Translations under genes and position numbers: made by a program
In this document: positions 16,026 to 25,083 of the stretch, one piece after another
Layout of the letters: every line of letters starts with the position of its first letter
Position numbering within the stretch: the stretch's first letter is position 1
Notes under the pieces: generated by a model
Told to the model about the DNA's origin: nothing
The model's input: the letters and a program-made list of their open reading frames with translations, nothing else
Databases searched by the model: none
Source of the DNA: Rhodospirillaceae bacterium
GTDB lineage: Bacteria; Pseudomonadota; Alphaproteobacteria; MPNO01; UBA2964
Length of the DNA stretch: 64,000 nt
Reading direction: 5' to 3'
NCBI GenBank assembly: GCA_002720855.1
Contig: PBIN01000005.1
Coordinates: forward strand, 62,001 to 126,000

Positions 16026-17281
16026 CTGGTTTTCTCGTCAGGAAAGACCTCCAGTTCTGCTGCCAGACTGTCTTCGCGCTGACGCGCCCAGATCCAAACG
16101 CCGACACAAATAAGGGCGCCACAAATTATCGGAATCTGAAGACCGTAAAACTCTGCAATGCCACCCATCATAAGCGCACCCGCCGACGGACAACCGCGTG
16201 CGATGAGGGTGTAAAAGCTAAGCATGCGACCGCGCATGGAATCATCGACGGCTACCTGCAACAACGTTTGCTCGGTGACGCCAATAAAAACGATGGCAAA
16301 TCCAACAAGGACGCAAAAAAAGAGGCCAACCCAATATATATTTGTTGCCGCAAAACCTATCGCGGAGAAGGCCAATACGGCGGTGTTCATTATCAAGAGT
16401 CTCGTGAGCCCCTGAACGCCATTTCGTTTTGCTAAGAAATAACTCCCGATAAATGATCCAACACCAAGCGCAGCTGTAAGTTGGGCGAAAGCATTCACAT
16501 CACGCCCAAAAACGTCCTCCGCAAAGCCCGGTAAGAGTTCGATAAATGGTCTTCCCAGGATCGCCATCATGACGAGGATAAATAAGAGAGGCCCTATGCC
16601 GGGATGATTCCAGGCATATTGGAAACCCTCCTTTATATCCGTGCCAATTGATGTAGCGATTTTTTTGCTTTTCGCGGTTGCGTTGCTGATCAGCTGCACT
16701 TTGTAAAGTGCCAATACAAAAACCAGATCAGCAAAGACAGTAAATATGAGTGTCGGACCAACGCCCCAATTGCTTATGGCCCAGCCGGCACCCGCCGGGC
16801 CGCCAATTCGCGCTATGTTGAAGACAATTGCGCTGATGCTAATTGCAGACGTCAACGCTTCGCGCCCGACAAGCGATTGGACGATGGAAAGGCGTGCGGG
16901 ATAGTTGAAAGATAGAACGATGCCGTTGGCGAGGACGAGGTATAGCAAATAATATTCGTCAATCGTTTCTGTAATCGTCATCCATACGATTATTGAAGAA
17001 ATCACAGCGGAAATTGAGACATAGAGCCGAATAGCTTTTAGACGATCCATCCGGTCGGCGACGGCACCGGCGAGGGGCGCCATCACCATGTTGGGAGCAA
17101 AGTCAGCCATCGCCATGATCCCTAACCATGCCGGCGACTTTGTAAGTTCCCAAGTTAGCCATCCGACCGCTATTCTTTGTACCCATAGACCGATCTGTGA
17201 AACCAGATTTCCAGCCATATAGTTCCGAAAATTAGGAATCTTAAGAGTACGAAAGACGGCGGTGCTGCCGGATTGATCCAT
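16022..17281 (-). CDS. MFS transporter (EntS/MFS_3-like exporter)
   Basis: A 419-residue inner-membrane protein with about 12 hydrophobic segments. The N-terminal stretch FRTLKIPNFRNYMAGNLVSQIGLWVQRIAVGWL is typical of the MFS_3/EntS exporter group. The motif-A loop after TM2 is AGAVADRMDRLKAI. A central cytosolic loop holds GFQYAWNHPGIG, also common in this group. Members export siderophores or drugs, but the substrate is not evident. It is divergent from the marR-emrAB operon (189 bp between start codons) and might share its regulation. Its stop overlaps the end of recX by 4 bp. Confidence 0.9.
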   Translation of the reverse strand: MDQSGSTAVFRTLKIPNFRNYMAGNLVSQIGLWVQRIAVGWLTWELTKSPAWLGIMAMADFAPNMVMAPLAGAVADRMDRLKAIRLYVSISAVISSIIVWMTITETIDEYYLLYLVLANGIVLSFNYPARLSIVQSLVGREALTSAISISAIVFNIARIGGPAGAGWAISNWGVGPTLIFTVFADLVFVLALYKVQLISNATAKSKKIATSIGTDIKEGFQYAWNHPGIGPLLFILVMMAILGRPFIELLPGFAEDVFGRDVNAFAQLTAALGVGSFIGSYFLAKRNGVQGLTRLLIMNTAVLAFSAIGFAATNIYWVGLFFCVLVGFAIVFIGVTEQTLLQVAVDDSMRGRMLSFYTLIARGCPSAGALMMGGIAEFYGLQIPIICGALICVGVWIWARQREDSLAAELEVFPDEKTS

Positions 17282-17412
17282 TAAGACTCTCTTGTCCGAT
17301 GGTTTTTTGGAAGTTTAGGAGTGCGGGCCTCGTGAGTCTACGAGACGGGCTTAGATCGCAAACTGCTTTTTCACAAACCTGCTCACAATTTAGTTAGATG
17401 CCTTATTATTAG

Positions 17413-17460
17413 CTTGCTTAATGTTGCGTAGCTTATTAAAAATATATCTACGCTAGCAAG
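17413..17460. promoter_or_regulatory. Nested inverted repeat before marR, candidate MarR operator and promoter
   Basis: Two pairs of inverted arms are nested: CTTGCT (17413-17418) with AGCAAG (17455-17460), and GCGTAG (17426-17431) with CTACGC (17448-17453). The centre is AT-rich (cttattaaaaatatat), suitable for a -10 region. The element ends 10 bp before the marR ATG. MarR-family dimers usually bind such palindromes in their own promoter, so autoregulation is a reasonable inference. Confidence 0.5.
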
Positions 17461-17470
17461 GAACTCTTGG

Positions 17471-17929
17471 ATGAACACTCGGGCCCCCGCCGAGCACGTC
17501 GGCTATTTGATCGGTGATGTGTCGCGCATTTTACGGACGGTGTACGACAGGCGCGTTGAACCGCTCGGTTTAACACGTGCGCAGTGGCGTGTTTTGGCGC
17601 GCATGAGCAGGATCGAAGGGTGTACACAGACCGAGCTTGCCGCCGAACTGGAAATTGAAAAGCCCACGCTCGGTCGATTGATCGACCGGCTCGAAGAAAA
17701 GGAATGGGTGGATCGCCGGCCGGATGAAAGTGATGCGCGGATAAAACGCCTTTATCTAACAGAAAGGGCCGGTCCTCTTCTGGACGAAATGTTCACAATC
17801 GCTGATGAAGTATTGGGGGCCGCGATTGCGGGCCTAAGCAAAAAAGAGGCGGATCAGCTGAACGCATCCTTACTGCAAGTGAAGTCGAACCTGACCGATC
17901 TGCTGAACTCGGATAGCGGGAGCGAATAA
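17471..17929 (+). CDS. MarR family transcriptional regulator
   Basis: A 152-residue winged-helix repressor. The DNA-binding core is CTQTELAAELEIEKPTLGRLIDRLEEKEWVDRR, with the wing DESDARIKRLYLT, at about residues 55-100; N- and C-terminal helices form the dimer interface. MarR proteins typically repress efflux operons and are released by small phenolic ligands. It is the first gene of an operon with emrA- and emrB-like genes, 3 bp upstream of the former, and a nested inverted repeat directly precedes it. Local regulation of the efflux pump is therefore likely. Confidence 0.92.
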   Translation: MNTRAPAEHVGYLIGDVSRILRTVYDRRVEPLGLTRAQWRVLARMSRIEGCTQTELAAELEIEKPTLGRLIDRLEEKEWVDRRPDESDARIKRLYLTERAGPLLDEMFTIADEVLGAAIAGLSKKEADQLNASLLQVKSNLTDLLNSDSGSE

Positions 17930-17932
17930 GCG

Positions 17933-19000
17933 ATGCGTATGCGCTCACGAATACTACTTCGCCTTTGTTTGCTCGGTGTCGTACCAATTACCGCGATTGT
18001 CCTGGGTGGCCATTATTGGGTGAAAAGCTCGCGCTACGTTGAAACAGAGAATGCTTATGTCAAAGCACATCATCTGGCGGTTAGCGCAGATATTGACGGT
18101 CGTGCGATCAGAGTTCTGGTCAAAGAGAACGATCGAGTTAAGAAGGGTGATCTTCTCTTTACGCTCGATCCCGAACCGCACCGGATCAATGTTGCGAAAG
18201 CGGAGGCGGAACTTGCGAGCATTCGTAACACACTCACAGCATTGAGGGCGGAGTACCGTCAAGCCGTCGCGGAACGGGCAGATGCTCGCCAGGAAGTGAG
18301 CTATTTCAAACGGGTATTTGATCGGCAACGAAAATTGTCAGCGCGGGGTGTTGCATCGCGGGCACGATATGACGAAGCAGAGAGAAATCTGACAAAGGCC
18401 CGCCAACAGGCCCGAACGCTTGATCAAAAAATCCTTCGGGTTCTGGCGCGGCTCGGCGGAAAACTCGATCTACCATCGCAGCAACACCCAATGTATCTCG
18501 AAGCTGAGGCAAGTCTCCATCGTGCGGCGCTGGATTTACGACGTACACAAGTTAGGGCGCCGGCAGCCGGTATCGTCGGCAAGGTATCGCTTCAAACGGG
18601 TGAGTACGTTGAAGAGGGCAAGGCCGTAATTCCCATCGTGCAAACCAACGAAACGTGGATTGAAGCCAATTTGAAGGAAACCCAGCTCACCTATGTGAAA
18701 ACCGGCCAAAGCGTTGCGCTAACTGTAGACGCCTACCCGGATGTTGAACTGGTGGCGAAAGTGAGTTCGATTAGCCCGTCGACGGGCGGTGAGTTGTCGG
18801 TGCTACCGCCTCAAAATGCCAGCGGGAACTGGGTGAAGGTCGTTCAGCGCGTACCGGTTCGCATCGAATTGCTGGACAAGAAAAAGGCTCCCAACCTGCG
18901 GGCCGGCATGACCGTAAGCGTAACGATCGACACCAAACGGGAACGGTCGCTATTTGGCGTTGTCAGTTCAGCGCTTGCGCGTATTGGCAGCTCCGACTAG
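17933..19000 (+). CDS. HlyD/EmrA-family membrane fusion protein
   Basis: A 355-residue periplasmic adaptor anchored by one N-terminal membrane helix (about 9-27). It has ENAYVKAHHLAVSADIDGRAIRVLVKENDRVKKGDLLFTLD, the first half of the split lipoyl domain, then a coiled-coil hairpin (about 80-180), the second lipoyl half RAPAAGIVGKVSLQTGEYVEEG, and a beta-barrel ending GMTVSVTIDT. It would link the EmrB-like pump to an outer-membrane channel; no tolC-like gene is in the window. The ATG at 17933 lies 3 bp after marR with GGGAG upstream. Gene order marR-emrA-emrB is the classic EmrAB arrangement. Confidence 0.92.
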   Translation: MRMRSRILLRLCLLGVVPITAIVLGGHYWVKSSRYVETENAYVKAHHLAVSADIDGRAIRVLVKENDRVKKGDLLFTLDPEPHRINVAKAEAELASIRNTLTALRAEYRQAVAERADARQEVSYFKRVFDRQRKLSARGVASRARYDEAERNLTKARQQARTLDQKILRVLARLGGKLDLPSQQHPMYLEAEASLHRAALDLRRTQVRAPAAGIVGKVSLQTGEYVEEGKAVIPIVQTNETWIEANLKETQLTYVKTGQSVALTVDAYPDVELVAKVSSISPSTGGELSVLPPQNASGNWVKVVQRVPVRIELLDKKKAPNLRAGMTVSVTIDTKRERSLFGVVSSALARIGSSD

Positions 19001-19012
19001 CCGACCGCTGCA

Positions 19013-20530
19013 ATGGCATCAATCGCGCAGGAAGCGGACAAGTTTGCCGGGATCAACCGACCGCTGATTACCGCCACAGCGATGATGGCAACGACTGTCA
19101 TCGTACTCGATATCAACATCGCTGCCATTGCATTACCCCATATGCAGGGAGGTTTGTCTGCCAATCAGGATCAGGTTTCCTGGGTTGTCACCACGTATTT
19201 TATGATGCAGGCGTCAACAATGGCGGCGACTGGCTGGCTTGCGGACCGTATCGGGCGCAAACGCTTGTTTGTTGGCGCGCTAACAGGTTTTGCATTTTGC
19301 TCCCTGATGGCGGGTAACGCGGAAACGATACCTGAAATTATGTTTTATCGCGGTTTGCAAGGTCTGTGCTCCGCGCCTGTTGTCCCAATTTCTCAGGCGC
19401 TGATGCTCGATTCCTATCCCAGGGAACGCCATGGGCAGGCGCTGGCCATCTGGGGAACGGGTGTAATGTTTGCGCCGGTCATGGGACCGGTGATCGGCGG
19501 GTGGCTAACCGACGAACTTAGCTGGCGCTGGGTATTTTATGTTTCGACACCGTTTGCAATTTTGGGGGTATTGGGAGCATTGCTGTCAGTGAAGGAAACC
19601 AAAATAGATCGCAACAGGCCGTTCGATTATTTTGGATATCTTTGTCTGGTCCTGGCGCTCGCCTCGCTCCAGCTCACGCTTGATCGTGGTGAGATCGAAG
19701 GGTGGTTCGATTCCAACTACATCATTGTCACAGCAAGCGCCTGTTTGCTGGGACTCTATCTCTTCACCGTCCATAGCATGACGACACAAAACCCGTTTAT
19801 CAGCCCAGGAATATTCCGCGATAAAAACCTGATGCTGGGTATCTTCTTTCAATTCATGCTCGGGTTTCTGGTTCTTTCCATGAACGTGATCATGCCGTTG
19901 TTTCTACAGAATTTGCGGGAGTTCCCGATCCTGCTTGCGGCGATGGTGATGATGCCACGAGGGTTTGGGACGCTGATTGGACTCGTCGTGGCAGGACGGT
20001 TGTCCAACAAGGTTGATCCACGGGCGATTATTATTTTCGGATTCCTGTGCGTGGCGTTTTCGTCGTGGCGCTTGTCGAATTTTACCATCGATGTCGGTCT
20101 GTGGGACTTCGTTATTGCAGCCTTCTTCAATGGTATCGGAATAGGTGCAATTTGGGTGCCGCTCACAGCGGTATCCTTCTGGACGCTACCGTCGAACTTG
20201 CGGACCGAAGCGTCGACTTTTACCAGCCTGTTTCGGAATTACGGTAGTGGCATCGGTGTTTCTGTTGTGATCAGCATTTTGTCGCGGTCGCAATCCACCG
20301 CCCATGCCCATATGACCGAACGCGTTAATCCGTATACGGAAGCGATGCAGGAACCCTGGTTGCCCGAGCAGTGGAATCTCTCGTCCGTCGAAGGATTGAG
20401 ATTGCTGGATACTGAAATTGGCAGGCAGGCCATGTCCATCGGTTTCTTCAACGATTTTCATCTGATTATGATTGGTGCTCTGGCATCCATTCCGATCGTG
20501 ATGTTGCTGTCGCGCGGCGCCACGAAATAG
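19013..20530 (+). CDS. DHA2-family MFS drug/proton antiporter (EmrB-like)
   Basis: A 505-residue inner-membrane transporter with about 14 hydrophobic segments, the count expected of DHA2/EmrB. TM1 holds VIVLDINIAAIALPHMQGGL, typical of the family (often LDxTIVNVALP). Motif A is GWLADRIGRKRL, and the TM5 motif-C region is APVMGPVIGGWL. It would expel hydrophobic compounds using the proton gradient together with the preceding EmrA-like adaptor, 12 bp upstream. The regulator is the MarR gene at the head of the operon. Substrates are unknown, but aromatic acids and uncouplers are plausible given the catabolic surroundings. Confidence 0.93.
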   Translation: MASIAQEADKFAGINRPLITATAMMATTVIVLDINIAAIALPHMQGGLSANQDQVSWVVTTYFMMQASTMAATGWLADRIGRKRLFVGALTGFAFCSLMAGNAETIPEIMFYRGLQGLCSAPVVPISQALMLDSYPRERHGQALAIWGTGVMFAPVMGPVIGGWLTDELSWRWVFYVSTPFAILGVLGALLSVKETKIDRNRPFDYFGYLCLVLALASLQLTLDRGEIEGWFDSNYIIVTASACLLGLYLFTVHSMTTQNPFISPGIFRDKNLMLGIFFQFMLGFLVLSMNVIMPLFLQNLREFPILLAAMVMMPRGFGTLIGLVVAGRLSNKVDPRAIIIFGFLCVAFSSWRLSNFTIDVGLWDFVIAAFFNGIGIGAIWVPLTAVSFWTLPSNLRTEASTFTSLFRNYGSGIGVSVVISILSRSQSTAHAHMTERVNPYTEAMQEPWLPEQWNLSSVEGLRLLDTEIGRQAMSIGFFNDFHLIMIGALASIPIVMLLSRGATK

Positions 20531-20597
20531 GAACTGGGTGCAAATCCAAAGATTTGATCTAGAATTCCGCAAGCGAATGCGAATAGGGAGGCGATCA

Positions 20598-22259
20598 ATG
20601 ATTCCCGAAATAAAGATCAAAACAATTACAGTGTCCGAAACGCGCACGTGGAATACCTACGGCGTCGATAAAGAAGCCCAAATTATTTTCGAAGAAGACG
20701 TTGCTGCAGAAATGCGAGATGGCATTCGCTTGATGACGAACGTATTTCGGCCCGCTGATGAAGGCAAGTATCCCGCGATCCTTAGCCTCGCACCATACGG
20801 TAAGCACTCTTATCCACCGGACAAACAGTTTGAGCGGATACCTAATGTTGGGCCGCTGCCATTTTCGGAATATACCGGTTGGGAGATGCCGGACCCGGTC
20901 TACTGGGTGCCCAACGGGTACGTTGTTGTAGGCGCTGACTGTCGTGCGACAAATGAATGTGAGGGCGAGCACTTCGCTCATTTCGACCCTCAGATGTCCC
21001 GGGACTTTCATGACCTCGTTGAGTGGATTGCCGCGCAACCCTGGTGCGACGGTAATGTTGGATCGAATGGCGTCTCATATCTTGCTGCCTCGCAGTGGTT
21101 AGGTGCATCGGAGAATCCCCCGCATCTGAAAGCCGCAATCCCCTGGGAAGGCTTCAATGATTTTTATCGAGAACATGTGACCCATGGCGGTATGCCGGAT
21201 ACTAATTTTTATCGCGAAATTTGGGGGCGCCGGATGAACTCGGAGACCGGGTTCATCGCCAAGGGAGCAACGGCGGAAGATGCAGTTGGTGAACAGAAAA
21301 ACCGTCCGTTGATGGACGAGTTTTGGCGAAGCAAACATCCCGATCTCACCAGAATAAATACTGCAATTCTTGCGGTTGCGAGCTGGGCGACGGCCGGGTT
21401 GCATACGCGTGGTTCGATTGAGGGGTTTAAACAGGCTGGTTCCGAGAACAAGTGGCTTTATGGTCATGGACGGAAGGAATGGGAGACATACTACGCGCGT
21501 GAAGGCCTCGAAATTCAGAAACGTTTTTTGGATTGTTTTCTGAAAGGGCAGGAGAATGGCTGGCGTGAAACGCCCCGGGTGCGGATCGAAGTTCGCGATC
21601 ATTTTTACGACGGCCGTGATCGTTATTTCGACGATTTTCCGGTTCCTGAAACCGATTATCGTCCACTGTACTTGAACGCAGCTGACGGCTCCCTGAATGA
21701 CGGGATCGTCGATACGCAATCGCAAATACGTTATGCCGCATTAAAATCTGAATCAGAGGCTGATAGTACGACCTGGGAATACACGTTTAGTGAAGCCGTT
21801 GACCTTATCGGCCACATGAAGCTTAAGCTTTGGGTGAGTGCTGAGGGTTCGGATGACATGGATCTGCATCTCGCGGTCAAGAAATTCGACAAGCATGGAA
21901 ACGAGGTTTATTTCCCCGACTTTCAGCATGTTGAACAAGGCCTGGCAGCTAGCGGCTGGCTACGCGTTTCGCATCGTGAACTCGATGAGAAAAAATCAAC
22001 GCCGTGGCAACCATGGCTTAAACACGAACGGTTTCTCAGACTTGCACCTGAGGAGATCGTGCCGTGCGAGGTGGAGATCTTAGCCTCTGCTACCGGGTTC
22101 CGCGCTGGCGACAAATTGCAACTCATCGTGCAGGGTTACGACATTTTGAGTGTTTATAATCGGTTCAAGCACGAGGAGACCGTGAATCAAGGTCATCATG
22201 TTATCCACACTGGCGGCGAATTTGATTCCCACCTTTTGATTCCAGCTGTGGCGGTCTGA
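20598..22259 (+). CDS. CocE/NonD family serine hydrolase
   Basis: A 553-residue protein like cocaine esterase and X-Pro dipeptidyl-peptidase. The N-terminal alpha/beta hydrolase domain begins with MRDGIRLMTNVFRP (about 39-52). The nucleophile is Ser160 in SNGVSYLA, a variant of the family's GxSY motif. The C-terminal jelly-roll domain (after about 370) contains SEAVDLIGHMKLKLWVS and DMDLHLAVKKFD, as in CocE. The ATG at 20598 has AGGGAGG upstream and is preferred over the in-frame 20538 start. It hydrolyses an ester, amide or acyl-peptide; the substrate is not known. It is 63 bp upstream of an enoyl-CoA hydratase gene and may be co-transcribed. Confidence 0.9.
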   Translation: MIPEIKIKTITVSETRTWNTYGVDKEAQIIFEEDVAAEMRDGIRLMTNVFRPADEGKYPAILSLAPYGKHSYPPDKQFERIPNVGPLPFSEYTGWEMPDPVYWVPNGYVVVGADCRATNECEGEHFAHFDPQMSRDFHDLVEWIAAQPWCDGNVGSNGVSYLAASQWLGASENPPHLKAAIPWEGFNDFYREHVTHGGMPDTNFYREIWGRRMNSETGFIAKGATAEDAVGEQKNRPLMDEFWRSKHPDLTRINTAILAVASWATAGLHTRGSIEGFKQAGSENKWLYGHGRKEWETYYAREGLEIQKRFLDCFLKGQENGWRETPRVRIEVRDHFYDGRDRYFDDFPVPETDYRPLYLNAADGSLNDGIVDTQSQIRYAALKSESEADSTTWEYTFSEAVDLIGHMKLKLWVSAEGSDDMDLHLAVKKFDKHGNEVYFPDFQHVEQGLAASGWLRVSHRELDEKKSTPWQPWLKHERFLRLAPEEIVPCEVEILASATGFRAGDKLQLIVQGYDILSVYNRFKHEETVNQGHHVIHTGGEFDSHLLIPAVAV

Positions 22260-22322
22260 TCAGAAGATTTCTCTGTTTTTAGGTCATGCTTCCTGTTTCG
22301 GCGTTGCGAAGAAAGGACATTA

Positions 22323-23039
22323 ATGAGTGACGTTTTATTGAAAAAGCGTAATGGCGCGATTGAACGCTTGACGCTTAACCGGCCTGAGAAAAGAAATGCT
22401 TTGAATTCGGAGCTTGTCACCGAACTTAACAAAGCTCTTGAGGCAGCGGAAGCTGATGAAGAGGCTCGGGTAATATTGTTAGCGGCGAACGGAAGCGTGT
22501 TTTGTGCCGGTGCTGATTTTAAAGAGTTTGCAGATCAGCCAGACGATACCTCAGCGGCGTCCTCCAGTCGTTCGGCCGGAATGGGTCGTCTTTTTCAAAT
22601 GTCGCCTGTGAAAACCAAACCAGTTATCGCCGTCGTGGATGGACCGGCGCTCGGAGGTGGCGCTGCATTGGCAATTGCGTGCGACATAGTGATTGCCAGC
22701 GACAAGGCGCAATTCGGGTATCCCGAGATAAAACGCGGATTTACTGTCGCTGGCGTCTTGCCTTATCTGGTCCGACATGTCGGGTTGAAGGCGGCATTTG
22801 ATTTATGTGCTACAGGTCGGACCATTGATGTTGGAGAAGCGCGCGACCTCGGGCTGGTGTCTAATGTCGTGAAATCCAAGGACCTTTATTTGGAAGCCGA
22901 AACCGTTGCTGCACAGCTTGCCGGTTATTCCGCCGATGCTCTTTCTGTCATGAAAAATATAATCTATCAGGCGAATGACCTGCCGCTCGATGAAGCGATT
23001 GCTTTTGCACGAACGGTAAAAGGATCGGGCAAGGAATAA
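22323..23039 (+). CDS. Enoyl-CoA hydratase/isomerase family protein (one catalytic Glu missing)
   Basis: A 238-residue crotonase-fold protein. The oxyanion-hole elements are CAGAD (61-65) and GGGAA (111-115), and FGYPEI supplies Glu135, the equivalent of the second catalytic glutamate of hydratases. The position of the first glutamate is Ala115, so normal hydration of 2-enoyl-CoA is doubtful. Isomerases and several other crotonase members lack one of the two residues, so isomerase or hydrolase activity on an acyl-CoA is possible. The C-terminus is slightly short. It follows the CocE-like gene by 63 bp and precedes a metallophosphoesterase. Confidence 0.88.
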   Translation: MSDVLLKKRNGAIERLTLNRPEKRNALNSELVTELNKALEAAEADEEARVILLAANGSVFCAGADFKEFADQPDDTSAASSSRSAGMGRLFQMSPVKTKPVIAVVDGPALGGGAALAIACDIVIASDKAQFGYPEIKRGFTVAGVLPYLVRHVGLKAAFDLCATGRTIDVGEARDLGLVSNVVKSKDLYLEAETVAAQLAGYSADALSVMKNIIYQANDLPLDEAIAFARTVKGSGKE

Positions 23040-23154
23040 TGAGTTTTGCCCGTCACTGGATAAGCTTGAGCGTGTCGGATAAAATACGGTTTTCGGCAAG
23101 TGCCGGGTATTACAATTTCTTGGCAACAAAATTAGTAACAGGGCTCAATCTTCA

Positions 23155-23886
23155 GTGCGTAAAGCTTCGTCTTCCTCTGCAAAAGACATCATCCTTGTTC
23201 ATAGCTCTGATATTCACGTCGATGATGGGTTTACGGCGCGGGCGAATGACGGCGATGGCACGACACCGCTACACGCTGTTATCGAAACAGCTGAGTCTGT
23301 AAATGCGGACTTTGTGCTTCTGGTTGGTGATGTCTTTGACCATAACCGGCTCGCCACGGATATAGTTACAAAAGCAGCGGGCATACTAGGTGCGGCATCG
23401 ATGGATGTCATAATTCTTCCGGGAAATCATGATCCTGCCATTCCAGAGTCACCCTGGCACCATCGTTCCATGAGCAAAGCGGAAAAGGTCCACATTCTTG
23501 GTGTAACCCATAAGCGGAGTGTCCGATTTCCTGATCACGATCTTGAAATTTGGGGCAGGGCACATTCCGATTATGATGATATGAATCCTCTCTCCAAACC
23601 GATCAATCGTAAAACGCGATGGCAGATTGCAATGGCACATGGCCATTACGAACCCTTTGCCGATCGCACGAGTGATCTCCGAGCATCTTGGTTGTTTGAC
23701 GATGCGGAAATCGCAGCCACGGAAGCTGATTACGTCGCTCTTGGTCATTGGAACCAGCCCAAGAAAGTCGGTGACGGGTCTGTCAAAGCCTATTATTCGG
23801 GATCGCCGGATCTAGCGAAAACGGTGAATGTTGTCAGATTGATGCCCGATGGAAATGTTAAGGTAAAACGTCAGAAGCTAATTTGA
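23155..23886 (+). CDS. Metallophosphoesterase, SbcD/Mre11-like
   Basis: A 243-residue calcineurin-like phosphoesterase. The metal-binding motifs are all visible: Asp19-X-His21 (SSDIHVDD), GDVFDHN around Asp59, GNHD at 90-93, AHGHYEP near 160 and GHWN near 200. The spacing of the last His motifs and LPGNHDP resemble DNA-repair exonucleases of the SbcD/Mre11 type, but the C-terminal domain of SbcD is absent and no sbcC partner lies nearby. It may therefore act on nucleotides or phospho-monoesters. The only in-frame start near the domain is GTG at 23155 with a weak ribosome site, so the exact start is uncertain. Confidence 0.82.
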   Translation: MRKASSSSAKDIILVHSSDIHVDDGFTARANDGDGTTPLHAVIETAESVNADFVLLVGDVFDHNRLATDIVTKAAGILGAASMDVIILPGNHDPAIPESPWHHRSMSKAEKVHILGVTHKRSVRFPDHDLEIWGRAHSDYDDMNPLSKPINRKTRWQIAMAHGHYEPFADRTSDLRASWLFDDAEIAATEADYVALGHWNQPKKVGDGSVKAYYSGSPDLAKTVNVVRLMPDGNVKVKRQKLI

Positions 23887-23974
23887 CCGGCCAGTGAAGC
23901 GTAAAATCGATTTAGCGTTTTTTGGTGACAATAAATGTGACAATATGTGCGAGCATTCGCTTTGCCGCAGGAAT

Positions 23975-25039
23975 ATGCCGATGGCTGAAAATACATGGAA
24001 ACGCAGTAGCTTACCCAGAGAGCCGGGTGAACTAGGGAAGCCACTTGTAGACCCTGCGGAATGGTATCCAAAAGATATCCTTGCCAACGATAACTGGATT
24101 TATCGGTTGTCCAAAATCGAAATCGCTGAGATCGAAGCTGCCGTCGCTGCCGTCGAGTCGCAAGGACTCGATATCAAAGATGTCTCCCGGGATAACTTTC
24201 CGCTGCCGACTTTGGCACCGCGTCTTCAGGAGATGCAGGACGAATTGATGGAAGGCCGCGGCATCGTCCTCATTAAAGGCATTCCGATTGAACGAATGAA
24301 CAGATTGCAATACGCAGCCGCGTTTTGGGGTGTTTCTGTGTATATCGGTAGAGCCCTTTCGCAAAACAGACAGGGCCATTTGCTTGGTCACGTAAAGGAT
24401 ATCGGCGGAGATTATGCCAAGACGCGCGGCTACAAAACGAGGTCGCATATGGCATTTCACTGTGACCAGGCAGATGTTCTTGGGCTGGGTTGTATTCACA
24501 ACGCGAAGAAAGGCGGAGAACACCTCGTGTGCAGTGCAGTTACGTTGTATAACGAGATGCTGCGGCGCAGACCGGATTTGGCCAAAGAACTGGGCTGGAA
24601 GTTCTATCGTCAGCTTTCAACGGAAAAACATCCCGGACAAAAAGATCCTTGGATTCGGCAAGGTATTTTCAATTTTCACGAAGGGTATTTCGCTGTCCGT
24701 GGCGTCAGCTCGGCGCTTAGGAAGGGGCAATCGCTTCCGGGTGTGCCCAAGTTTACGTCGGCTCAAGAAGAAGCGTTGCAGATGTTTCGGGACATAGCGC
24801 CTGAATTGGCGATTGAGGTACCCATCGACCATGGTGATATCAGCTACGTCATGAATCACGTCACACTCCACTCAAGAACCGATTTTGAAGACTGGCCCGA
24901 GCCAGAACGTAGACGGCATCTATTGCGATTATGGATGAATACGGGGGATCGTCGTCCCTTGCCGCCGGAAATACACAAATTCACACAGGGTATTTTTGAC
25001 GAGACGACGGAATTCGTAACGCCCCTGGATGCGGAATAG
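23975..25039 (+). CDS. TauD/TfdA-like Fe(II)/2-oxoglutarate dioxygenase
   Basis: A 354-residue protein of the TauD/TfdA superfamily, of the longer type often annotated as 'TauD/TfdA family dioxygenase'. The iron ligands are His162-X-Asp164 (AFHCDQADVLGL) and His299 (NHVTLHSRTDFED), with Arg in PERRRHLLRLW near 313 as the likely 2-oxoglutarate anchor. The ATG at 23975 is preceded by CAGGA; a second ATG is two codons later and the longer upstream frame is Cys-rich and unconvincing. It lies 44 bp before a UbiD-family gene and with it probably forms an operon acting on one aromatic or carboxylic substrate. Confidence 0.87.
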   Translation: MPMAENTWKRSSLPREPGELGKPLVDPAEWYPKDILANDNWIYRLSKIEIAEIEAAVAAVESQGLDIKDVSRDNFPLPTLAPRLQEMQDELMEGRGIVLIKGIPIERMNRLQYAAAFWGVSVYIGRALSQNRQGHLLGHVKDIGGDYAKTRGYKTRSHMAFHCDQADVLGLGCIHNAKKGGEHLVCSAVTLYNEMLRRRPDLAKELGWKFYRQLSTEKHPGQKDPWIRQGIFNFHEGYFAVRGVSSALRKGQSLPGVPKFTSAQEEALQMFRDIAPELAIEVPIDHGDISYVMNHVTLHSRTDFEDWPEPERRRHLLRLWMNTGDRRPLPPEIHKFTQGIFDETTEFVTPLDAE

Positions 25040-25083
25040 GACACGTTGCCGCCTTTTTATATTCCTGTGTCGGAGTCTCTTTG

